In this document: one piece after another, positions 57,601 through 64,000 of the stretch
How the letters are laid out: each line of letters begins with the position of its first letter
How positions within the stretch are numbered: position 1 is the first letter of the stretch
Source of the DNA: Aureimonas pseudogalii
Lineage (GTDB): Bacteria; Pseudomonadota; Alphaproteobacteria; Rhizobiales; Rhizobiaceae
DNA: 64,000 bases
Direction: 5' to 3'
NCBI RefSeq assembly: GCF_014196835.1
Contig: NZ_JACIEK010000002.1
Location: 248,001 to 312,000, forward strand
Made by a program: the position numbers and the translations under genes
Notes under the pieces: generated by a model
Told to the model about the DNA's origin: nothing
The model's database searches: none
Seen by the model: the letters and a program-made list of their open reading frames with translations, nothing else

Positions 57601-58478
57601 CCCGAGACCGCGACGACGCCGCCCCGCCTTCCCGCCGCCCCGAACAGAAGCCGGCGACCGTCGCGCCCGGCCGCGTCAAGGAGGTGACGAGCGTCTCCAA
57701 CCCGATCGTCAAGGACATCCGCAACCTCGCCCTGAAGAAGCACCGCGAGGAGACGGGCCTCTTCCTCGCCGAGGGGCTGAAGCTCGCCATCGACGCGCTC
57801 GACGCCGGCTGGCAGCTTGAGACGCTGATCGTCGCGAGGTCGCAGCTTCACAACGAGCTTCTCTCGAAGACCGCGGCGCGCGCCGTCTCGGTCGGCGCCG
57901 ATCTCCTGGAGGCGAGCGACAAGGTGCTGGCCGCGATCGCCCGGCGCGACAATCCGCAGAGCGCCATCGGCGTCTTCCGCCAGAAGGCGGTGCGGGCGGA
58001 GCGGATCGATCTCGGGCGCGACGGGCTGCTCGTGGTGCTCGACCGGGTGCGCGACCCCGGCAATCTCGGCACGATCCTGCGCACCGCGGATGCCGCGGGG
58101 GCGCGCGGCGTGGTGCTGGTGGGCGAATGCGTCGATCCGTTCTCGCTCGAGGCGGTGCGCGCTACGATGGGCTCGATCTTCTCGGTGCCCGTGGCGCGGA
58201 TGGACGAGCCAGCCTTCCTCGCCATGCGCAAGGGCTTCGGCGGGCTGGTGGTCGGCACCCACATGCGCGGCGAGACCGACTATCGAACGCCCGCCTACGG
58301 CAAGGGCGCGACGATGCTGGTCATGGGCAACGAGCAGTCGGGCCTGTCGGAGCCGCTGGCGGGGGCCTGCGACACGCTGGTGCGCATTCCCCAGGTCGGG
58401 CGCGCCGACAGCCTCAACCTTGCGGTGGCGACCGGCCTGATGATCTTCGAGGCGCGCCGGGGGAGCCTCAAGCTGTGA
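57585..58478 (+). CDS. TrmH/SpoU family RNA 2'-O-methyltransferase
   Basis: 297 residues from the ATG at 57585 inside the end of the previous gene; a TTG at 57597 is possible. After a substrate-binding N-terminal domain (NPIVKDIRNLALKKHREETG, FLAEGLKLAIDAL) comes the trefoil-knot SPOUT domain with VVLDRVRDPGNLGTILRTAD (motif 1), MLVMGNEQSGLS (motif 2) and VRIPQVGRADSLNLAVATGL (motif 3). The target RNA, probably rRNA, cannot be specified. Coupled on both sides: its stop overlaps the lspA GTG. Confidence 0.92.
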   Translation: MGVRLTRDRDDAAPPSRRPEQKPATVAPGRVKEVTSVSNPIVKDIRNLALKKHREETGLFLAEGLKLAIDALDAGWQLETLIVARSQLHNELLSKTAARAVSVGADLLEASDKVLAAIARRDNPQSAIGVFRQKAVRAERIDLGRDGLLVVLDRVRDPGNLGTILRTADAAGARGVVLVGECVDPFSLEAVRATMGSIFSVPVARMDEPAFLAMRKGFGGLVVGTHMRGETDYRTPAYGKGATMLVMGNEQSGLSEPLAGACDTLVRIPQVGRADSLNLAVATGLMIFEARRGSLKL

Positions 58479-58966
58479 TCGCGCGCCTTTTCTCCGGCTT
58501 CACCCTCGTTGCGCTGGCGGTCGCCGCCGACCAGCTCGCGAAGCGCCTCGTGGTGGAGCATATGGGTCTCGGCGAGGCCATCGAGATCCTGCCCTTTCTG
58601 GCCCTCTTCCACGCCCGCAACGAGGGCATCGCCTTCTCGATGCTGAACGACCTGCACGGGCTCGGGCTCGCCGGGCTCGCCGCAATGGTGCTCGCCTTCG
58701 TCGGCTGGCTCTGGTGGAACACGCCGCCCGAACGCCGCCTCAGCCAGATCGGCTTCGCGGTGATCGTCGGCGGGGCGATCGGCAATCTCGTCGACCGCGT
58801 GTCGCTCGGCTACGTCGTCGATTACATCCTCTTCCACACGCCGGTCTGGAGCTTTGCGGTCTTCAACCTCGCCGACGCCTTCATCACGATCGGCGCCGCG
58901 CTCATCCTTCTCGACGAGTTCGTGGTGGCACGGCGCCGCAAGCGCGGCGAGGCCGAGCCGACCTGA
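58475..58966 (+). CDS. lspA: lipoprotein signal peptidase II
   Basis: 163 residues from a GTG at 58475 overlapping the preceding stop (GTGA). Four transmembrane helices are visible. The two catalytic Asp residues are in GGAIGNLVDRVSLGYVVDYI and FAVFNLADAFITIGAAL. The family Asn-rich loop is FHARNEGIAFSML. It cleaves prolipoprotein signal peptides after lipidation by Lgt. The end of a three-gene overlapping set with two RNA methyltransferases. Confidence 0.97.
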   Translation: MIARLFSGFTLVALAVAADQLAKRLVVEHMGLGEAIEILPFLALFHARNEGIAFSMLNDLHGLGLAGLAAMVLAFVGWLWWNTPPERRLSQIGFAVIVGGAIGNLVDRVSLGYVVDYILFHTPVWSFAVFNLADAFITIGAALILLDEFVVARRRKRGEAEPT

Positions 58967-59134
58967 TCGCTCGACGGACACCCGTCTCGCGGTCACGCGG
59001 ACTTGATCCCGCCACCATTTCGGCGCCATCGCGCGCCAGTCTGACCGTCACGGGCCGATCGGCCGTCATGCGCCTGTCGCGCTCGCTCGCTATCGGGCAG
59101 GCGTGGCCGAGCGGCGCGGGACGGGAGTTGAACG

Positions 59135-60061
59135 ATGGGTGCCTATGTCAGGATCGAGACGCGCACCGCCAGGGTCGCGCGGATCGCGGAGCCGCTGGGA
59201 ACGATCATGAAGTCGATGCTTCCGGCCTCGCAGCGCCGCACCGACCTGCCGCTCGACCCCAACTCGCCGGTGCTCGGCCAGCTCGGCTCGATGGAGGTTC
59301 GGCTCGCCCGCTCCAAGGACGAGGTCCGCGCCGCGCAGGAGCTTCGCTACCACGTCTTCTACGAGGAGATGAACGCCAAGGCCTCGCCGATCCAGAAGAT
59401 GACGCGGCGCGACCGCGACGTGTTCGACCGCAACTGCGACCATCTCCTCGTGCTCGACCGCGCGCGGGCGGGCGAGACCGCCGGCCAGATCGTCGGCACC
59501 TACCGGCTGCTGCGCCAGTCGCAGGCCCGCAACACCGGTGGCTTCTACACCGCGCAGGAGTTCGAGATCGACGGGCTGGTGGCGCGCCATCCCGGCAAGC
59601 GCTTCCTCGAGCTCGGCCGCTCCTGCGTCCTCAAGGACTACCGCTCCAAGCGCACGGTGGAGCTGCTCTGGCAGGGCATCTACGCCTATATCCTCGAACA
59701 CCGGATCGACGTCCTGTTCGGCTGCGCCTCGCTGAGCGGCACTGACACGGCGGCGCTCGCCGCGCCGCTCGCCTTCCTGCGCGACAACGCGGGCGCCCCC
59801 GAGGACTGGCGCGTCGCTGCCGTCCCCGAGCGCCGCGTGCGCCTCGCGGCCTCGGCGGTCTGCGCCGACCCCAAGCGTGCGCTCGGCGGCCTGCCGCCTC
59901 TCCTCAAGGGTTATCTGCGCCTCGGCGGCTATATCGGCGAGGACGCGGTGGTGGACCGCCAGTTCAACACGACCGACGTGCTCGTGGTGCTGCCGGTGGA
60001 GAACATCAAGCAGCGCTACATCGCCCATTTCGGCGGCGAGGCCGGCCGCAGCGCGGCCTGA
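59135..60061 (+). CDS. olsB: ornithine-acyl-ACP acyltransferase, OlsB-like
   Basis: 308 residues; the ATG at 59135 follows GGGAG at a good distance. The family block MEVRLARSKDEVRAAQELRY then HVFYEEMNA, DHLLVLDR, IVGTYRLLRQ and FLELGRSCVLKDYRSKRTVE belong to the OlsB/hemolysin-like acyltransferases with a GNAT fold. OlsB makes lyso-ornithine lipid from ornithine and 3-hydroxyacyl-ACP; OlsA, needed for the second acylation, is not in the window. Ornithine lipids are common phosphate-free membrane lipids in this order. Confidence 0.88.
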   Translation: MGAYVRIETRTARVARIAEPLGTIMKSMLPASQRRTDLPLDPNSPVLGQLGSMEVRLARSKDEVRAAQELRYHVFYEEMNAKASPIQKMTRRDRDVFDRNCDHLLVLDRARAGETAGQIVGTYRLLRQSQARNTGGFYTAQEFEIDGLVARHPGKRFLELGRSCVLKDYRSKRTVELLWQGIYAYILEHRIDVLFGCASLSGTDTAALAAPLAFLRDNAGAPEDWRVAAVPERRVRLAASAVCADPKRALGGLPPLLKGYLRLGGYIGEDAVVDRQFNTTDVLVVLPVENIKQRYIAHFGGEAGRSAA

Positions 60062-60115
60062 CCTTCGAACGAGGACGGCCGCCGATCGAGACCGGCGCTC
60101 CTGCCGCGCCCGTTT

Positions 60116-60427
60116 TTAGTCGAGGCGCACCACGGCGCGGGTCGCCATCTCCACGATGATCGGGCGCCCCTCGTAGTAGAAATACCCGTAGACCGGGTTC
60201 TCGCCGATCGTCGCCAGCTGCACCGATTGCGGCACGGAGGCGCCGAGCGAGGGGGTGAACGGGATCGACACGTCGGCGACCGGATGGTCGACCGCGTATT
60301 GGTGGACGTTGACGGTCTCGCCGGTCTGCGCCCGCGCCGCGTCGGCGCCCGCCAGCGCGACGATCGCGGTCGCTCCGAGCGCGCCGGCTCGAAGGAAACG
60401 CAGGAGGTCGTGGCGGATCTGGCTCAT
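60116..60427 (-). CDS. small secreted protein, DUF1236-like
   Basis: 103 residues from the ATG at 60427. A signal peptide covers about residues 15-34 (AGALGATAIVALAGADAARA). The mature part ends VPQSVQLATIGENPVYGYFY followed by YEGRPIIVEMATRAVVRLD, similar to the DUF1236 pattern (xxYxYxxxxGRPVIVDPxTRxVV). Function unknown, expected in the periplasm. It converges with olsB, and its promoter lies in the 273-bp region shared with mutS, in which I saw no other feature. Confidence 0.72.
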   Translation of the reverse strand: MSQIRHDLLRFLRAGALGATAIVALAGADAARAQTGETVNVHQYAVDHPVADVSIPFTPSLGASVPQSVQLATIGENPVYGYFYYEGRPIIVEMATRAVVRLD

Positions 60428-60700
60428 GGGGCTCTTTCGCGGGACGGCGCGTCGGCCGTCGGTCGGGTGAGGTTGCGTCGGTGCAACATAGGTTGGCGGC
60501 ACGAGGTTGGAAAGCAACTCCCGCCGCAGCCGCACGAGGCTTTTCGCAGGTGCGCGCTGAATAGAGGCTGAACGCACGGCAGATCGGCCGCGCGAGATCG
60601 GCGTCGGTGCTGGGGGAGGGCCTGTGAATCCTGGGGAGTGTCGACGCACCGAGCCGCCCGGCGGTTTCCCTCGCAGCCTCCCCTCGGCTATCCCTGACGC

Positions 60701-63424
60701 ATGCTGGAAATCCTGCGACCCGACCGCGATCTTGAAGCCGGTGCCCCCGAGCCGGCGTCGACGCCGATGATGGCGCAGTTTCTGGCGATCAAGGCGGCGC
60801 ATGCCGACTGCCTGCTCTTCTACCGGATGGGCGATTTCTACGAGCTGTTCTTCGACGACGCGGTGGAGGCCTCGCGCGCGCTCGGCATCACGCTGACCAA
60901 GCGCGGCAAGCATCTGGGCGCCGACATCCCGATGGCCGGCGTGCCCGTGGTCTCGGCTGACGACTACCTGCAGAAGCTCATCGCGCAGGGCTTCCGCGTC
61001 GCCGTCTGCGAGCAGGTGGAGGACCCGGCCGAGGCGCGCAAGCGCGGCTCGAAGTCGGTGGTGAAGCGCGACGTCGTGCGGCTCGTCACGCCCGGCACGA
61101 TCACCGAGGAGACGCTGCTCGAACCCGGCCGGCCCAACCACCTGATGGCGATGGCGCGCCTCGGCGGGGCGGACGGCGAATGGGCGCTCGCCTGGAGCGA
61201 CCTCTCCACCGGCTCCTTCCGGGTCGCGGCCTCGACGCTGGAGGCGCTGGGCGCCGACATCGCGGCGGTGGAGCCCTCCGAGATCGTGGTGCCCGACACG
61301 CTCTCGCGCGACGAGCGCCTGGCGCCGCTCTTCGCGCGGCTCGGGCGGCGCGTGCGCTTCGAGCCCGCGCAGCTCTTCGACGGCGCCACCGCCACCGAGC
61401 GCCTCTGCCGCTTCTACGAGGTGGCGACGCTGGAGGGCTTCGGCGCCTTCGGACGGCCCGAGCTCGCGGCCGCCGCCGCGCTTCTCGCCTATCTCGGCCG
61501 CACGCAGCTGAAGGCGCGGCCGGCGCTGGCGCGGCCCGAGCGCGTCGAGGCCGGCTCGTTCCTGCGCATCGACGCGGCGACGCGCACCAGCCTCGAACTC
61601 ATCCGCACCGCGAGCGGCAAGCGGAGCGGCTCGCTCCTCGCCGCGATCGACCGCACCGTCACGGGCGCGGGCGCACGGCTGCTGGCGGCGCGGCTCGCCT
61701 TTCCGTTGACCGACCCCGCTGACATCGCCGAGCGCCAGGGCAGCGTCGGCTTCTTCGTCGCGGAGGCGGGCCTGCGCCAGGCGCTGCGCGAGACGCTGCG
61801 CGGCCTGCCCGATCTCGAACGCGCGCTCGCCCGCCTCTCGCTCGACCGCGGCGGCCCGCGCGATCTCGGCGCGCTGGCCGAGGCGCTGCGGCGCGCCGCC
61901 GATCTCGCTGCCCTGGAAGCCGCGCCGGGCCTGCCGCGCGAACTCGGACAGGCGCTCCGCGACCTCGCGGCGCTGCCCACGGCGCTCGCCGAGTGGCTCA
62001 CCGCGACGCTCGGCGACGCGCTGCCGGTGAACCGGCGCGACGGCGGCTTCATCCGCGCCGGGGCGCTGCCCGCGCTCGACGATGCGCTGGCGCTGCGCGA
62101 CCATTCGCGCCGCGTCGTCGCCGAGTTGCAGGCGCGCTACGCGAGCGAGACCGGCCTTCGTGCGCTGAAGATCCGGCACAACAACGTGCTCGGCTATTTC
62201 GTCGAGGTGCCGGAGGCGCAGGGGCCGACGCTCCTCGCCGTGCCCAAGGAGGAGGGGCGCGGCTTCACCCATCGCCAGACGCTGGCCTCGGCCATGCGCT
62301 TCTCGACGCTGGAACTCGCCGATCTCGAGACGCGCATCCGCGAGGCCGCCACGGAGGCGCTGCGGCTGGAGCTGGAGGCCTTCGATGCGCTGCGCGCCGC
62401 CGTTCTGGCGCAAGCGCCGGCGCTGCAGCGCGCCTCGGCCGCGCTCGGCGTGCTCGACGTCTCGGCCGGACTCGCCGATCTGGCGGTCGCCGCCGACTGG
62501 TGCTGCCCGGTCGTGGACGCCAGTCTCGCCTTCCGCGTCGAGTGCGGTCGCCATCCGGTGGTGGAGGCGGCGCTGAAGGCGTCGGCGGGGCCACGCTTCG
62601 TCGCCAACGACTGCGATCTCTCGCCGCCCGCCGGCTCGGGCCGCAAGGGCGGCGGCGCCATCTGGCTGATCACCGGCCCCAACATGGGCGGCAAGTCCAC
62701 CTTCCTGCGCCAGAACGCGCTCATCGCCGTGCTCGCGCAGATCGGCGCCTTCGTGCCCGCGACCTCGGCCCATATCGGCGTGGTCGATCGCCTCTTCTCC
62801 CGCGTCGGCGCCTCCGACGATCTCGCCGAGGGGCGCTCGACCTTCATGGTGGAGATGGTCGAGACCGCCGCGATCCTCAACCAGGCGAGCGAGAGGACGC
62901 TCGTGGTGCTCGACGAGATCGGCCGGGGCACGGCGACCTACGACGGCCTGTCGATCGCCTTCGCGGCGGTGGAGCATCTCCACGAGGTGAACCGCTGCCG
63001 GGCGATCTTCGCCACGCATTTCCACGAGATGACGGCGCTCGCCGCGCGCCTCAAGCGCCTTTCCAACGCCACGGTGAGGGTGAAGGAGTGGGAGGGCGAG
63101 GTGATCTTCCTCCACGAGGTGACGGCCGGCGTCGCCGACCGCTCCTACGGCATCCAGGTGGCGCGCCTCGCCGGCCTGCCGCCGGCGGTGGTGGAGCGGG
63201 CCCGCCAGGTTCTGACGCAGCTGGAAAAGAGCGAACAAGGCGAGCGCCGCACCGCCTTCATCGACGATCTGCCGCTCTTCGCCGCGCTCAACGCCCGGCC
63301 CGCAGCGCCGGCCGCCCCCCCCGCCGCGCTCGCGGAACTCGCCCGCATCGATCCCGACGCGATGAGCCCGCGCGAGGCGCTGGAGGCGCTCTATCGGCTG
63401 AAGGGGCTGGCGGGAGCGGGTTGA
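60701..63424 (+). CDS. mutS: DNA mismatch repair protein MutS
   Basis: 907 residues from the ATG at 60701. The mismatch-recognition motif is [14 protein letters not shown] (Phe and Glu of F-x-E near residues 45-50). The connector and lever domains follow ([15 protein letters not shown]). The ATPase has [19 protein letters not shown] (Walker A), [33 protein letters not shown] (Walker B with signature) and [11 protein letters not shown] Pro/Ala-rich linker leads to the C-terminal dimerisation helix ([16 protein letters not shown]). Full-length and intact. Confidence 0.98.
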   Translation: MLEILRPDRDLEAGAPEPASTPMMAQFLAIKAAHADCLLFYRMGDFYELFFDDAVEASRALGITLTKRGKHLGADIPMAGVPVVSADDYLQKLIAQGFRVAVCEQVEDPAEARKRGSKSVVKRDVVRLVTPGTITEETLLEPGRPNHLMAMARLGGADGEWALAWSDLSTGSFRVAASTLEALGADIAAVEPSEIVVPDTLSRDERLAPLFARLGRRVRFEPAQLFDGATATERLCRFYEVATLEGFGAFGRPELAAAAALLAYLGRTQLKARPALARPERVEAGSFLRIDAATRTSLELIRTASGKRSGSLLAAIDRTVTGAGARLLAARLAFPLTDPADIAERQGSVGFFVAEAGLRQALRETLRGLPDLERALARLSLDRGGPRDLGALAEALRRAADLAALEAAPGLPRELGQALRDLAALPTALAEWLTATLGDALPVNRRDGGFIRAGALPALDDALALRDHSRRVVAELQARYASETGLRALKIRHNNVLGYFVEVPEAQGPTLLAVPKEEGRGFTHRQTLASAMRFSTLELADLETRIREAATEALRLELEAFDALRAAVLAQAPALQRASAALGVLDVSAGLADLAVAADWCCPVVDASLAFRVECGRHPVVEAALKASAGPRFVANDCDLSPPAGSGRKGGGAIWLITGPNMGGKSTFLRQNALIAVLAQIGAFVPATSAHIGVVDRLFSRVGASDDLAEGRSTFMVEMVETAAILNQASERTLVVLDEIGRGTATYDGLSIAFAAVEHLHEVNRCRAIFATHFHEMTALAARLKRLSNATVRVKEWEGEVIFLHEVTAGVADRSYGIQVARLAGLPPAVVERARQVLTQLEKSEQGERRTAFIDDLPLFAALNARPAAPAAPPAALAELARIDPDAMSPREALEALYRLKGLAGAG

Positions 63425-63673
63425 ACGGATTCCACCGAACGGACGCCACGGGGCGGTCGCGTCGATGGCGTTCTTCAATTCGGAGCGAGAATGTTTCCGG
63501 CGGCGATGGAAGCGCCCGCAATCGTGACGTCGCAGAAACAATCGACGGCGGGATCGTGATGGGCCCGCCCCGTGGCGGCCGACTGACGGATGTTTCCGGC
63601 CGGGTCCGACGCAAGGTCCGCGCGCCTTCGCGGCCGCGGCGCCGATCTGCGCGCGGCCGCAAGCAAAGGGCGC

Positions 63674-64000
63674 TCAGTGGCGGTCGCGCGCGATCAGCCC
63701 GAGCAGGAAGCCCAGGATGCCCGCGACGAAGAGCGCCGAGACCGGGTTCTCGCGCACCTGCCGGCGCACGATGCGGCTGCCGTCGCGCGCATACTCGCCG
63801 GCATCCTCGTAGAGATGCGAGGCGTAGCGCGAGGCTTCGGTACCGGCCTCGCGCAGCGTGTCGCTGGCCTGGCCGTAGAGGTTGCGGGCGACGCCCTCGG
63901 CCTCGCGCACGCGGCCCTGCACCGAATCGCGGTCCGAGTTGACGGCATCGCCGAACGCGCCCTGCACCTTGCCGCCGAGTTCCATGGCAGCGCCCTCGAT
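63674..64000 (-). CDS. CsbD/DUF883-like stress protein, 5' end outside window
   Basis: The frame reads through to the window edge as IEGAAMELGGKVQGAFGDAV and continues with GRVREAEGVARNLYGQASDT. The internal ATG (63985) is probably not the start, because relatives begin upstream with an xxRIEGAA segment; hence the gene is marked partial. The N-terminal part resembles CsbD. The C-terminus has a DUF883/YqjD-like arrangement: amphipathic helix, then VRENPVSALFVAGILGFLLG as a membrane anchor before IARDRH. Such proteins are stress-induced and may tether ribosomes to the membrane. Function in this organism unknown. Confidence 0.8.
   Translation of the reverse strand: MEGAAMELGGKVQGAFGDAVNSDRDSVQGRVREAEGVARNLYGQASDTLREAGTEASRYASHLYEDAGEYARDGSRIVRRQVRENPVSALFVAGILGFLLGLIARDRH

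Noticed and set aside
60428-63541. Long minus-strand frame running from the small secreted protein back through mutS
   Set aside because: Only the last 103 codons (signal peptide onward) look like protein; the rest is antisense to mutS.
63491-63600. Direct repeat ATGTTTCCGGC at about 63491 and 63590 after mutS
   Set aside because: Eleven bases with only two copies in a non-coding gap; too little to distinguish from chance.

Overview
The window is a gene-dense stretch of high-G+C chromosome (about two thirds or more G+C by eye). It almost certainly comes from an alphaproteobacterium of the order Hyphomicrobiales (Rhizobiales). The evidence is a neighbourhood typical of that order: trpF-trpB-trpA-accD-folC, addB-addA-trxA, a DivL-like kinase next to tsaE, ahcY, HPr/EIIA-Man/HprK, ChvG/ChvI and pckA, then ptsN-hpf-rpoN-lptB-lptA-lptC. 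An OlsB-type ornithine acyltransferase, a PHB depolymerase and an Hsp20/DUF1150 pair fit as well. No rRNA, tRNA, insertion sequence, prophage or CRISPR array was seen. I cannot resolve the genus.

Layout. 1-4629: a partial alpha/beta hydrolase, a MipA/OmpV porin-like protein, an orphan TctC-type binding protein, a BrnT/BrnA toxin-antitoxin pair and an M20 dipeptidase. 4630-5258: an unusually structured 629-bp intergenic region with a candidate anti-Shine-Dalgarno small RNA. 5259-13752: polA, then a LOV-domain histidine kinase overlapping pyrF, a DUF1330 protein, an acetyltransferase, PHB depolymerase and a DUF2852 protein. 13825-20481: a YgjP-like metallopeptidase, then trpF-trpB-(frameshifted ORF)-trpA-accD-folC. 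20486-23040: bluB, divergent from queC-queD-queE, which is preceded by a clear preQ1-I riboswitch.

23119-37187 (all minus strand): ahcY, a DivL-type pseudo-histidine kinase with Tyr at the phosphoacceptor position, a TsaE-AmgK fusion, a MurU-type nucleotidyltransferase, a cluster of five hairpins, addB, addA and trxA. 37454-41494 (minus): the regulatory PTS branch (HPr, EIIA-Man, HprK) with the ChvG/ChvI two-component system. 41798-47268: a PNPOx-like protein (minus), then on the plus strand pckA, arfB, a fasciclin protein, MsrB, Hsp20 and DUF1150. 47469-53279 (minus): lptC-lptA-lptB-rpoN-hpf-ptsN. 53509-64000: sppA, ihfB, lapA, a CoxG-like protein, an RlmI-like and a SpoU-type RNA methyltransferase, lspA, olsB, a small secreted protein, mutS, and an edge-truncated CsbD/DUF883-like protein.

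How the genes work together. Envelope and cell-wall functions (lptABC, lspA, murein-sugar recycling by AmgK/MurU, ChvG/ChvI), carbon/nitrogen PTS regulation (HPr, EIIA-Man, HprK, PtsN, RpoN, pckA) and DNA repair (polA, addAB, mutS) dominate. The items most worth a second look are noncoding: the preQ1-I riboswitch, the candidate anti-SD small RNA upstream of polA, the five-hairpin cluster before addB, and a tandemly duplicated 55-bp hairpin unit upstream of ahcY. I found no convincing wholly new multi-gene system; most of the window is conserved core chromosome.
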